DNA of 54,877 nt, taken from positions 1 to 54,877 of the forward strand of contig JBEKRL010000016.1 of the NCBI GenBank assembly GCA_049518775.1, read 5' to 3'. The notes beneath the pieces are model-generated. The model made no database searches. It saw only the letters and a list, made by a program, of their open reading frames with translations, and was not told the DNA's origin. Below are positions 46,229 through 54,184 of the stretch, piece by piece. Origin of the DNA: Bog-877 sp049518775. Lineage in GTDB: Bacteria > Chloroflexota > Dormibacteria > Aeolococcales > Bog-877. Made by a program: the position numbers and the translations under genes. Within the stretch, counting starts at the first letter, position 1, and every line of letters begins with the position of its first letter.

Positions 46229-46785
46229 TGGTCATGCTGGGAGAGCGGCTCGAGCTGAGCCCGATGCGCGACGCCGACATCGCCGATGTGCGCCGCATCG
46301 AGCTCGCGGTCTTCCCCACCCCGTGGCCGGGGAGTGCCTACCAGCGCGAGCTCACCTACAACCACGCCGCCCACTACCTGTGCCTGCGACGTTCCGGGGA
46401 GATCGTCGGGTACGGCGGGCTCTGGGCGGTGGGCGAGGAGTCGCACGTGACCACCATTGGGGTGGCGGCGGAGCAGCAAGGCAAGGGCCTGGGCCGGGTC
46501 ATGTTCGCCGCTCTGGTCAACCGCTCGTACGCGCTTCGGGCCAACTTCATCAGCCTTGAGGTGAGACCGACGAACGAGCCCGCCATCCACCTCTACGACA
46601 CCTTCGGCTTCAAGGTGATCGGACGGCGCCGCGGCTACTACACGGACAACGGCGAGGATGCCCTGGTGATGTGGTCCGACCTGATCCAGGCGCCCGCCTT
46701 CAAGCGACGCTTCCTGCGGATCCTGGACCGGGTCGATGCCGAGGGGATGGGCGTACGGCCGGAAGAGGGGTTCCCGTCGCGGTGA
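46228..46785 (+). CDS. rimI: Ribosomal protein S18-alanine N-acetyltransferase-like GNAT
   Basis: A GNAT acetyltransferase of 185 residues. It has MRDADIADVRRIE at the start, the acetyl-CoA loop TIGVAAEQQGKGLGRVMFAA (motif Q/RxxGxG) and LEVRPTNEPAIHLYDTFGFK, which is the RimI pattern, followed by GRRRGYYTDNGEDALVM. By position between tsaB and tsaD it is RimI, which acetylates S18 and possibly other N-termini in bacteria. About 25 residues at the C-terminus are extra. ATG 46228 overlaps the tsaB stop. Confidence 0.9.
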   Translation: MVMLGERLELSPMRDADIADVRRIELAVFPTPWPGSAYQRELTYNHAAHYLCLRRSGEIVGYGGLWAVGEESHVTTIGVAAEQQGKGLGRVMFAALVNRSYALRANFISLEVRPTNEPAIHLYDTFGFKVIGRRRGYYTDNGEDALVMWSDLIQAPAFKRRFLRILDRVDAEGMGVRPEEGFPSR

Positions 46786-47777
46786 GGATGCTGGCCGTGG
46801 AGACCTCCTGCGATGAGACGGCTGCGGCGCTGGTGGGGGACGACTTCAGTGTGGAGAGCTCGGTGGTGGCCTCCCAGGCTCAGGCCCACGCCGCGTTCGG
46901 GGGGGTGGTTCCGGAACTGGCCGCCAGGATGCACCTGGAGTGGATCGGGGCGGTCGTGGCGGAGGCGATGCTTCCCCTTGGCGGCGACTGGTCGCGGCTG
47001 GACGGGATCGCGGTGACCAGGGGTCCGGGTCTCATCGGCTGCCTGGCGGTGGGCTCCGCCTACGCCCAGAGCCTGGCGGCAGCGAGGGGCCTGCCGGTGG
47101 TGGGGGTCAACCACATGAGCGGCCATGTGCTGGCGGCCCGGATCACCGACCCCGCCCTCGAGCCTCCGTTCGTGGCCCTGGTGGTGAGCGGGGGCCACAC
47201 CGATCTCATCCACTACCAGGCCCACGACCGGGTGCTGCTGATGGGGGCCACCCGCGACGATGCGGTGGGAGAGGCCTTCGACAAGGTCGCCCGCACCCTG
47301 GGCCTGGGGTACCCGGGAGGTCCGGCGATCGACCACGTGGCGGCGTCGGGGAACCCCCTGCGCTACCGGCTACCCCGACCGGTGCTGCCGGATTTCTCCT
47401 TCTCCTTCAGCGGGCTGAAGACGGCCGTCCTCTATCTGGTGCGGGATCTGGGCCAGCTGGACCCGGAGAGGGTAGCCGACATCGCCGCTAGCTTCCGCCT
47501 CGCCGCCGTGGAGACGCTCTGCACCCAGCTCGAGGCCGCGGTGGAGAGGACCGGTTGCGGGCAGGTGGTCCTCGCCGGCGGGGTGGCCAGCAACCGGCTC
47601 CTCCGGGCCCAGGTCCGGAGCCGGCTGGAGGGGATGGCCAAGGTCACCATCCCCGCTCCCGAGCTCTGCACCGACAACGCCGCGATGATCGGGGCCGCCG
47701 GGTGGACCCGACGGTCGGTGCATGGCTTCGACCGGGTTCCCTTCGATGTCGAGCCGGGCCTGCGCGCCTACGCCTGA
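46782..47777 (+). CDS. tsaD: tRNA N6-adenosine threonylcarbamoyltransferase TsaD
   Basis: TsaD transfers the threonylcarbamoyl group to A37 of tRNA. The 331-residue product begins MLAVETSCDETAAALV and has the metal-binding motif NHMSGHVLAA (His111 and His115). SGGHTDLIHY, GEAFDKVARTLGLGYPGGP, FSFSGLKTAV and LAGGVASNRLLR follow, all diagnostic. GTG 46782 overlaps the rimI stop (GTGA); ATG 46788 is two codons in. It is the last gene of this plus-strand run and is followed by a hairpin. Confidence 0.96.
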   Translation: MRMLAVETSCDETAAALVGDDFSVESSVVASQAQAHAAFGGVVPELAARMHLEWIGAVVAEAMLPLGGDWSRLDGIAVTRGPGLIGCLAVGSAYAQSLAAARGLPVVGVNHMSGHVLAARITDPALEPPFVALVVSGGHTDLIHYQAHDRVLLMGATRDDAVGEAFDKVARTLGLGYPGGPAIDHVAASGNPLRYRLPRPVLPDFSFSFSGLKTAVLYLVRDLGQLDPERVADIAASFRLAAVETLCTQLEAAVERTGCGQVVLAGGVASNRLLRAQVRSRLEGMAKVTIPAPELCTDNAAMIGAAGWTRRSVHGFDRVPFDVEPGLRAYA

Positions 47778-47781
47778 GCTA

Positions 47782-47801
47782 TCGGGGCCGACCCGCCCCG
47801 A
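47782..47801. terminator. Hairpin between convergent tsaD and methyltransferase genes
   Basis: TCGGGGC (47782-47788) and GCCCCGA (47795-47801) are perfect complements around a 6-base loop in the 45 bases between the two converging stop codons. There is no T run on either strand, so it would be a GC-rich, non-canonical terminator that could serve both directions. The call rests on location and symmetry. Confidence 0.5.
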
Positions 47802-47822
47802 GGGGAGGCCGGCGTCGCAGCC

Positions 47823-48794
47823 TCAGACCGAGAAGTCCCAGAAGGCCCCGGTTCGCGGATAGCGGCGTCGGCAGGAGGGGCAAAGCGCCACCTCCAGGGT
47901 CCACTCCAGGGCAGCCCGGCAGGAGGGGCACTGCAGGCGCCGGGCCAGCCCGGCCAGCTCCGGAGTCAGCGTGGCCAGAGGTTGGGGAAGGTGCGCCGGC
48001 TGGGGCTCGCGTCGCTCCGCCATCAGGAACTGGCTGGGGCCCCACCAGCCCCGGCCAAGCCGCTGGGCGGCCAGCTCCATGGAGTAGACCAAAGGCCGCA
48101 GAGCCCGCACCGCCAGGGGGGGCAGCGACTGGTCCCAGCGCCGGAAGTTGTTGACGCTGGCGACCGTCTGGGTCTCGAAGCCGGCCCTGCGCAGGCAGGC
48201 TCGGATCTGCTCCATCTGGTACGTGTAGAAGGGATACTCGGTCGAGCCGGTGACCATCGGTTGGGGGCCGGAGAGCTCCCGGTAGCGGCCCCGGGCCGCG
48301 GCCCGGAGCCGTCCCAGGATGTGATGCTTGATGGGCACGTCCAGCAGCCAGTGGCGCTCCACGGTCCGGGCCATCTCGGTGAGGCAGCGGTCCACGTCGG
48401 TGAGGTGGTGGAGCACCCGGACCACCATGGCGGCCTCCACGGCCGAGTCCGCCAGCGGCAACCGGCCCAGGTCGGCGCGCAGGAGATGGACCCGGCCAGC
48501 GCTGATCTCAGGGGCCAGGTACTCGCCGGCCCGGGTGAGGTTGGCCACCGAGTAGTCCACCAGGAGGGCGCGGTCGGTCACCTCCAGGTAACGGGCGGCG
48601 TTCCTGCCGAAGCCGGCGCCGAAGTCGGCGAACCAGCGGGTCCGGCCGAGGCGGGGCAGCAGCCGGTGCAGGATCCGGGCCTCCACCCACCGCTCGTAAT
48701 CCCGGTTGGCCCAGAAGGCGGGGTAGTCGAAGCCGCTGTCGTAATCGACGATGCGCTCATCGGGCTCGCTCGAGGGAGGCGGAGACAGGGACAT
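47823..48794 (-). CDS. SAM-dependent methyltransferase with C-terminal zinc ribbon
   Basis: A class I methyltransferase of 323 residues. Motif I is WFADFGAGFGRNAARYL (about residues 55-71). Motif II has ALLVDYSVANL, then VHLLRADLGRLPLADSAVE and AAMVVRVLHHLTDVDRC (a typical motif IV-post I run). The last 45 residues carry two CPSC pairs (LQCPSCRAALEW and ALCPSCRRRYP), a Trm112-like ribbon. Substrate unknown; the SAM-binding core resembles small-molecule or lipid methyltransferases. ATG 48794 is preferred over ATG 48884, which would add 30 low-complexity residues and run into the groS promoter. It is transcribed divergently from groS-groL. Confidence 0.82.
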   Translation of the reverse strand: MSLSPPPSSEPDERIVDYDSGFDYPAFWANRDYERWVEARILHRLLPRLGRTRWFADFGAGFGRNAARYLEVTDRALLVDYSVANLTRAGEYLAPEISAGRVHLLRADLGRLPLADSAVEAAMVVRVLHHLTDVDRCLTEMARTVERHWLLDVPIKHHILGRLRAAARGRYRELSGPQPMVTGSTEYPFYTYQMEQIRACLRRAGFETQTVASVNNFRRWDQSLPPLAVRALRPLVYSMELAAQRLGRGWWGPSQFLMAERREPQPAHLPQPLATLTPELAGLARRLQCPSCRAALEWTLEVALCPSCRRRYPRTGAFWDFSV

Positions 48795-48859
48795 TGGTGC
48801 CCCGATCCTAGCCCCCGGAGGTTCCCCGAGTCGGCATTGCTCAGGGCGACTCAGTGGAC

Positions 48860-48889
48860 TTGCAGTTCGGGCCGCCGCGGGCATAGACT
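48860..48889 (+). promoter_or_regulatory. SigA-type promoter for groS-groL
   Basis: TTGCAG (48860-48865) and TAGACT (48884-48889) are separated by 18 bases. The transcript start should fall inside the CIRCE element that begins two bases later, the usual arrangement for HrcA-controlled groESL promoters. Confidence 0.75.
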
Positions 48890-48890
48890 G

Positions 48891-48917
48891 TTAGCACTCA
48901 CAAGGGTTGAGTGCTAA
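48891..48917. promoter_or_regulatory. CIRCE operator (HrcA binding site)
   Basis: TTAGCACTC (48891-48899), a 9-base spacer and GAGTGCTAA (48909-48917) match the CIRCE consensus without a mismatch. HrcA bound here would repress groS-groL at normal temperature and release it on heat shock. hrcA itself is not in the window. Confidence 0.97.
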
Positions 48918-48935
48918 CAGTGCAGGAGGTAGGGA

Positions 48936-49247
48936 ATGGCCCTGAAGCTACGGCCACTGGCTGACCGCGTGGTGGTGAAGCCGCTCGAGCGCGAAGAGAC
49001 CACCAAGAGCGGAATCGTGCTACCGGACACGGCCAAGGAGAAACCCCAGGAGGGCCTGGTCGAGGCGGTCGGGAATGGCAAGTACAACGAGCAGACCGGG
49101 CAGAGGGTGGCAATGGATGTGGCGGTCGGCGATCGCATCATCTACGCCAAGTACTCGGGATCGGAGATCAAGATCGATGAGCAGGACTACCTCATCCTCT
49201 CGGAGCGGGACATCCTCGCAGTGGTCACAGCCAAGCACAAGGCCTGA
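48936..49247 (+). CDS. groS: Co-chaperonin GroES (Cpn10)
   Basis: GroES caps the GroEL folding chamber. The 103-residue product starts LKLRPLADRVVVKPLEREET and has the mobile-loop region KSGIVLPDTAKEKPQEG. It ends with KYSGSEIKIDEQDYLILSER, then DILAVV. GCAGGAGGT (48922-48930) lies upstream of ATG 48936. It is separated from groL by 79 bases that contain a strong hairpin. Confidence 0.97.
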   Translation: MALKLRPLADRVVVKPLEREETTKSGIVLPDTAKEKPQEGLVEAVGNGKYNEQTGQRVAMDVAVGDRIIYAKYSGSEIKIDEQDYLILSERDILAVVTAKHKA

Positions 49248-49260
49248 ACAGTTGAGCTGA

Positions 49261-49297
49261 GGGCTCGCGGGACCAGATGAGGGGTTGCCGCGAGCCC
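49261..49297 (+). repeat. 10-bp inverted repeat in the groS-groL gap
   Basis: GGGCTCGCGG (49261-49270) and CCGCGAGCCC (49288-49297) are perfectly complementary and enclose a 17-base loop. The hairpin is GC-rich with no T run and ends 15 bases before the groL ribosome binding site. It could be an mRNA processing or stabilising element that sets the GroES:GroEL ratio, or a partial attenuator. Confidence 0.7.
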
Positions 49298-49326
49298 AGC
49301 CCCCAACGCCTAGGAGAGATGATCAA

Positions 49327-51003
49327 GTGCCAGCCAAGCAACTGAAGTTCGATGAGCAGGCTCGCATGGCCATCCTACGGGGCACCGCGCAGGTGGCCAC
49401 CGCAGTTCGGCCGACCCTGGGTCCGAGGGGGCGCTCGGTGGTGATTGACCGCAAGTACGGGAGCCCCCAGGTGACCGCCGATGGGGCCACCATCGTGAGG
49501 GACATCGAGCTCCCCGACCACTTCGAGAACATGGGCGCGCAGCTCCTGGCCGAGGCTGCCCGCCGGGCCAACGACCTGGCCGGGGATGGCACCACCACAG
49601 CCGCGCTCCTGGCCGAGGCCATGGTCGTCGAGGGGATGCGCAACCTGGCCGCGGGGGCATCGCCGATCGGGCTCAAGCGAGGCATTGACAAGGCCACCGG
49701 GATGGCGCTGGCCGAGCTGGACCGGCTCAGCAGGCCCCTGGCGGGGCGCGATGACGTCGCCCATGTCGCCACCATCTCCAGCGGCAGCGCGGAGATAGGG
49801 GAGATGATCGCCGACGCCATGGAGCGGGTCACCTCGGACGGGGTGATCACGGTGGAGGAGTCCTCCGGGATCGAGACCGAGGTCAAGGTGGTCGACGGAA
49901 TGCAGTTCGACCGCGGCTATGTCTCCTCGTACCTGGTCACCGACCAGAAGGCGATGGAGGCGGTACTGGAGGATCCCCTCATCCTGGTGACGGCGCGCAA
50001 GCTCTCGGCGCTCGCCGACATCGTCCCCCCGATGGAACTCGCGGTCCAGGGAGGTCGTCCGCTGTTGGTGATCGCCGAGGATGTCGACGGGGAGGCGCTC
50101 TCTGTCCTGGTGGTGAATCGGCTGCGAGGCACCATCATCGCCTGCGCCGTCAAGGCTCCCGGCTTCGGCGACCGCCGCACCGCCACCCTTCAGGACATCG
50201 CAGTTCTGACTGGGGCCGAGGTCATCTCCGAGGAGCTGGGCCTGACCATAGAGGGGCTCACCCTGGCCCAGCTGGGCTCGGCGCGGCGAGTCGTGGTGAC
50301 CAAGGACGACACCACCATCGTCGAGGGGAAGGGCAGCCAGGAGCGGGTCAGCGAGCGGGTGCGCGAGATCGAGCAGCAGGTGGAGCAGACCGACTCGGAC
50401 TGGGACCGGGAGAAGCTTCAGGAGCGCAAGGCCAGGCTCGTCGGCGGTGTGGCGGTGATCCGCGTGGGGGCTCCCACCGAGACCGCCCTCAAGGAGCGCA
50501 AGGAGCGGGTCGAGGACGCCCTGGGTGCGACCCGGGCGGCGGTCGAGGAGGGGATCCTTCCGGGCGGAGGTAAGAGCCTGCTGCTGGCGGCAGCCAAGAT
50601 CTCCAAGCTCGATGGTGACGTCGATGAGCAGACCGGTGCCGAGATCGTGCGGCGAGCCCTGGAGGTCCCGGTCCGCCAGCTGGCCGCCAATGCCGGATTG
50701 GACGGCTCGGTGGCGCTGGAGGCGGTCCGGGCGATGGGCCCGACCGAGGGGCTGGACGTGCAGACCTTGGAGTACGGGGATCTGGTCAAGGCCGGCATCA
50801 TCGATCCCACCAAGGTGGTCAAGACCAGCCTCCAGAGTGCCGCTTCGGTGGCCGGGCTGCTGCTGACGACGCAGGCCTTGGTGGCCGACATCCCGGTGTC
50901 CGAGTCGGCGCTTCCGATGGGTGGGGGCGGCGACGGCATGGGCGGGATGGGTGGCATGGGCGGGATGGGTGGCATGGGCGGGATGGAGGACATGGACTTC
51001 TGA
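49327..51003 (+). CDS. groL: Chaperonin GroEL (Cpn60)
   Basis: GroEL is the ATP-driven folding chamber. The 558-residue product has TLGPRGRSVVIDRKYGSP, the ATP-site GDGTTTAALLAEAM, the apical domain with APGFGDRRTATLQDIAVLTG, SDWDREKLQERKARL and VEEGILPGGGKSL. It ends in about five GGM repeats and EDMDF. GTG 49327 is chosen because AGGAGAG (49313-49319) lies eight bases upstream and the product then starts PAKQLKFDEQAR. It is long by about 10-15 residues compared with E. coli GroEL, mainly in the tail. Confidence 0.97.
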   Translation: MPAKQLKFDEQARMAILRGTAQVATAVRPTLGPRGRSVVIDRKYGSPQVTADGATIVRDIELPDHFENMGAQLLAEAARRANDLAGDGTTTAALLAEAMVVEGMRNLAAGASPIGLKRGIDKATGMALAELDRLSRPLAGRDDVAHVATISSGSAEIGEMIADAMERVTSDGVITVEESSGIETEVKVVDGMQFDRGYVSSYLVTDQKAMEAVLEDPLILVTARKLSALADIVPPMELAVQGGRPLLVIAEDVDGEALSVLVVNRLRGTIIACAVKAPGFGDRRTATLQDIAVLTGAEVISEELGLTIEGLTLAQLGSARRVVVTKDDTTIVEGKGSQERVSERVREIEQQVEQTDSDWDREKLQERKARLVGGVAVIRVGAPTETALKERKERVEDALGATRAAVEEGILPGGGKSLLLAAAKISKLDGDVDEQTGAEIVRRALEVPVRQLAANAGLDGSVALEAVRAMGPTEGLDVQTLEYGDLVKAGIIDPTKVVKTSLQSAASVAGLLLTTQALVADIPVSESALPMGGGGDGMGGMGGMGGMGGMGGMEDMDF

Positions 51004-51029
51004 CCGTCGCTCAGGCGGAGAATGTCCCG

Positions 51030-51905
51030 GTGCCCAGGCCCTCCCGGATCACGCTGGCGGTCTGCCAGTACGCGCCCCAGGTGGGGGAACTGGAGTCGAA
51101 CGCGGCCCTGGGCAGCGAGTGGATCGGGAGGGCGGCCGCGGCCGGCGCCAACCTCATCGTGCTGCCGGAGCTGGCCGCCTCGGGCTACGTGTTCGCCAGC
51201 TCCGAGGAGGCCGAGCGGTCCTCCCAGCCGGCCGCGGGGGGTCCGACCCTGACGAGGTGGATCGAGGCCTGCCACCGGGACGGGGTCTGGGTGGTGGCGG
51301 GGTTCGCCGAGAGCACCCCCCGGGGGCGGTTCAACTCAGCCGCGCTGCTGGGCCCGGACGGGGTGGTCGGGGTCTATCGCAAGGCCCACCTCTTCTTTGA
51401 CGAGAAGAGCTATTTCGAGCCTGGGGAGGGGGGCTTCCCGGTCTTCGATCTGCCCCTGGGACGAGTGGGGCTGCTGATCTGCTACGACGTCTGGTTCCCG
51501 GAGGCGGCCCGGGTGCTGGCCCTGGCTGGTGCCGACATCGTCTGCATTCCCACCAACTGGGTGGCCAACTTTCGCCGCCAGGTGCTCGACGAGCGGGGAT
51601 GGACCATGGGCAACTACGCCTGTGTGGCGATCGCCACGCAGAACCAGGTCTTCGTGGCCGCGGCCGACCGGATCGGGACCGAGAGGGGCATCGAGTTCGT
51701 GGGCTGCAGCTGCATCGTGGGCCCGGATGGATGGATGCTCACCGGCCCCGCGGCGCGCTCCGACGAGGCGCTCCTAGTGGCCGACCTGGATCTGGGCCGC
51801 GCCGTCGCCGCCCGGCAGCGAACGCCAAGGAACCATACCCTGCTCGACCGCCGGCCAGAGCTCTACGGGTCGCTGAGCGCGATCTCGCCGGCGGCCCAGG
51901 ATTGA
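51030..51905 (+). CDS. Carbon-nitrogen hydrolase (nitrilase superfamily)
   Basis: A 291-residue amidohydrolase with the catalytic Glu-Lys-Cys triad: Glu47 in IVLPELAASGY, Lys118 in VYRKAHLFFDEKSYFEPG and Cys151 in LLICYDVWFPEAAR. The N-terminus (ITLAVCQYAPQVGELESNAA) is typical. This type hydrolyses omega-amides, N-carbamoyl amino acids or other linear amides; the substrate cannot be read from sequence. GTG 51030 starts 26 bases after groL, and the stop overlaps the pcrA TTG, so it may be co-transcribed with both. Confidence 0.88.
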   Translation: MPRPSRITLAVCQYAPQVGELESNAALGSEWIGRAAAAGANLIVLPELAASGYVFASSEEAERSSQPAAGGPTLTRWIEACHRDGVWVVAGFAESTPRGRFNSAALLGPDGVVGVYRKAHLFFDEKSYFEPGEGGFPVFDLPLGRVGLLICYDVWFPEAARVLALAGADIVCIPTNWVANFRRQVLDERGWTMGNYACVAIATQNQVFVAAADRIGTERGIEFVGCSCIVGPDGWMLTGPAARSDEALLVADLDLGRAVAARQRTPRNHTLLDRRPELYGSLSAISPAAQD

Positions 51906-54178
51906 CCGAGCTGGCCAGATTGGGGCCAACCGCTGGTCCCGGCGCGGCCCCGGAGGCCGCAGGTGTGCTGAGCGGGCTCAACCCCGCCCAGCTGGAGGCG
52001 GTGCTGGCTCCTGACCGCCCGGTCCTGGTCCTGGCCGGGGCGGGCTCCGGGAAGACCAGGGTCCTGACCCACCGGATCGTCCACCTCCTGGCTCAGCACC
52101 GGGCCAGCCCGGGCCGGGTGATGGCGGTGACCTTCACCAACAAGGCGGCCCGGGAGATGCGGGAGCGGATCACCACCTTGCTGGGGGCCGAGCCTTACGG
52201 CATGTGGCTGGGCACCTTCCACGCCTGCAGCGCCCGCATCCTGCGGGAGCGCGGGGAGTTGATCGGAGTGCCCCGCAACTTTGTCATCTACGACGAGGTG
52301 GACCAGCTGGCGCTGATCAAGGAGGCCATGCGCCTGGCTGGGGTGGACGAGAAGCGGACCAGCCCCTCGACGGTCTCCGCCGAGATCTCCCGGGCCAAGA
52401 ATGATCTCAAGGGGCCCGGCCCCTATGCGGACGGCGCCGTGGGGTACGTGGAGTCCCAGGTGGCCTCGGTCTATCCCCGCTACCAGGGCCTCCTAGAAGG
52501 TGCGGGGGCCCTCGACTTCGACGACCTGCTCTTCCGGGCGGTGGAGCTGCTCCAGGGATCGGAGGAGGCCCGCGAGCGCTACCGCCTTCGCTTCGATCAC
52601 GTGCTGGTCGACGAGTACCAGGACACCAACCGGGCCCAGTACCTGCTGCTCCGGAGCCTGGTCGAGGAGCACCGCCGGATCACGGTGGTGGGCGACCCCG
52701 ACCAGTCGGTCTACAGCTGGCGTGGCGCCGACCTCCGCAACATCCTGGAGTTCCAGCGTGACTACCCCGACGCCCTGGTGATCCCGCTGGAGCAGAACTA
52801 CCGGAGCACCAAGGCCATTCTCGGGGCCGCCCAGTCGGTGATCCGGGAGAACTCAGAGCGGCTCGACAAGGGGCTCTGGACCGAGGGTCCGGATGGGACG
52901 CCGGTGGTGGTGGCCCAGCTCTACGACGAGCGGGAGGAGGCCAACGCGGTGGCCCAGGAGGCGAGGCGACTGGTGGACTCAGGGGAGTGCGACTTCGGCG
53001 AGATCGCGGTCGTGTACCGCACCAACGCCCAGTCCCGGGCACTCGAGGACACCCTGCTCAGGGCGGGGATCCCCTACCGGCTGGTGGGGGGAGTCCGCTT
53101 CTACCAGCGGCGGGAGGTGAAGGACGTGCTCGCCTACCTGCGCCTCCTCGACCATCCCCAGGACCGGCTCGCCTTCGAGCGTGCCATCAGGGTCCCCAAG
53201 CGGGGGATAGGCGCCCAGTCCCTCAGTCAGCTGATGGGGGCCACCCAGGAGGCGGGGGTCTCTCACTGGGAGCTCCTCCAGGACCCTCAGGCGGTCGGCG
53301 TCCGGGGAGCCGCCGCCAACTCTTTGCGGCGCTTCCGGGAAATGATCCTCGAGGTCTCGGAGTGGGGCCGCCCGTGGCCCCTGGTGACGGTGCTGGACCG
53401 GCTCCTGGACCGGAGCGGGTACCGCCAGTTCGTCCGGGATGGCAGCCTGGAGGGAGAGGAACGGTGGGCCAATGTCATGGAGCTTCGGGGACTGGCCGCG
53501 GAGCAGGGGGAGCTGGCCTCGGCGGAGGCCCTGCCACTGTTCCTGGAGCAGGTGGCACTGGCCGGCGAGGTGGACCAGATGGAGGAGTCCACCAGGGCGG
53601 TCACCCTGATCACCCTGCACCAGGTCAAGGGGCTGGAGTTCCCGGTCGTCTTCATCACCGGGGTTGAGGAGGGGCTGTTACCCCACAGCCGCTCCCTGGA
53701 CACCCTCGGCGAGATCGAAGAGGAGCGCCGGCTCCTCTATGTGGGCATGACTAGGGCCAAGCGACGGCTCTACCTCAGCCACTGCTTCCGTCGCCACGTC
53801 TACGGCAGTCCCAGTCCGGCGATCCCGTCTCGGTTCCTGGCCCCGCTAGGGCAGCAGTCTGAGGTGGAGAGCTGGCACGTCGGAGCCGCCGGGCCGCAGC
53901 CGGGCTACGTTCCCCCGGTGGCTGCGAGGGGCCAGCCTCTGCCACTGCGCCGGGCCCGGGAGGTGGTCTTCGAGCATGCCACCGCCCCGGGGCCGGAGGT
54001 GGTCAAGCAGAGCCGCTTCCAGGCTGGGGACAGGGTGGAGCACGCCCGCTTTGGCCGGGGCCTGATCCGCGCCAGTGAGATGGGACCGGGTGGGGAGGAG
54101 GTCGTCATCGAGTTCGCGACTTCGGGAGTGCGGCGCTTCGCGGTGAGCGACGCGATTCTGCGCCGGGTCGACGGCTAG
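51902..54178 (+). CDS. pcrA: ATP-dependent DNA helicase PcrA/UvrD
   Basis: A superfamily 1A 3'-5' helicase acting in repair and in clearing stalled replication and transcription. The 758-residue product has Walker A AGAGSGKT (45-52), TFTNKAAREM (Ia) and LVDEYQDTNRAQ (II). GDPDQSVYSWRGAD (III), EQNYRST (IV), TLHQVKGLEFPVVFI (V) and LLYVGMTRAKRRLYL (VI) follow. The C-terminal GDRVEHARFGRGLI is the RNAP-binding Tudor-like module of PcrA. TTG 51902 overlaps the preceding stop (TTGA); GTG 51965 is the alternative, nearer the first conserved block. ligA follows after six bases, a frequent pcrA-ligA pairing. Confidence 0.95.
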   Translation: MTELARLGPTAGPGAAPEAAGVLSGLNPAQLEAVLAPDRPVLVLAGAGSGKTRVLTHRIVHLLAQHRASPGRVMAVTFTNKAAREMRERITTLLGAEPYGMWLGTFHACSARILRERGELIGVPRNFVIYDEVDQLALIKEAMRLAGVDEKRTSPSTVSAEISRAKNDLKGPGPYADGAVGYVESQVASVYPRYQGLLEGAGALDFDDLLFRAVELLQGSEEARERYRLRFDHVLVDEYQDTNRAQYLLLRSLVEEHRRITVVGDPDQSVYSWRGADLRNILEFQRDYPDALVIPLEQNYRSTKAILGAAQSVIRENSERLDKGLWTEGPDGTPVVVAQLYDEREEANAVAQEARRLVDSGECDFGEIAVVYRTNAQSRALEDTLLRAGIPYRLVGGVRFYQRREVKDVLAYLRLLDHPQDRLAFERAIRVPKRGIGAQSLSQLMGATQEAGVSHWELLQDPQAVGVRGAAANSLRRFREMILEVSEWGRPWPLVTVLDRLLDRSGYRQFVRDGSLEGEERWANVMELRGLAAEQGELASAEALPLFLEQVALAGEVDQMEESTRAVTLITLHQVKGLEFPVVFITGVEEGLLPHSRSLDTLGEIEEERRLLYVGMTRAKRRLYLSHCFRRHVYGSPSPAIPSRFLAPLGQQSEVESWHVGAAGPQPGYVPPVAARGQPLPLRRAREVVFEHATAPGPEVVKQSRFQAGDRVEHARFGRGLIRASEMGPGGEEVVIEFATSGVRRFAVSDAILRRVDG

Positions 54179-54184
54179 GCCCCG

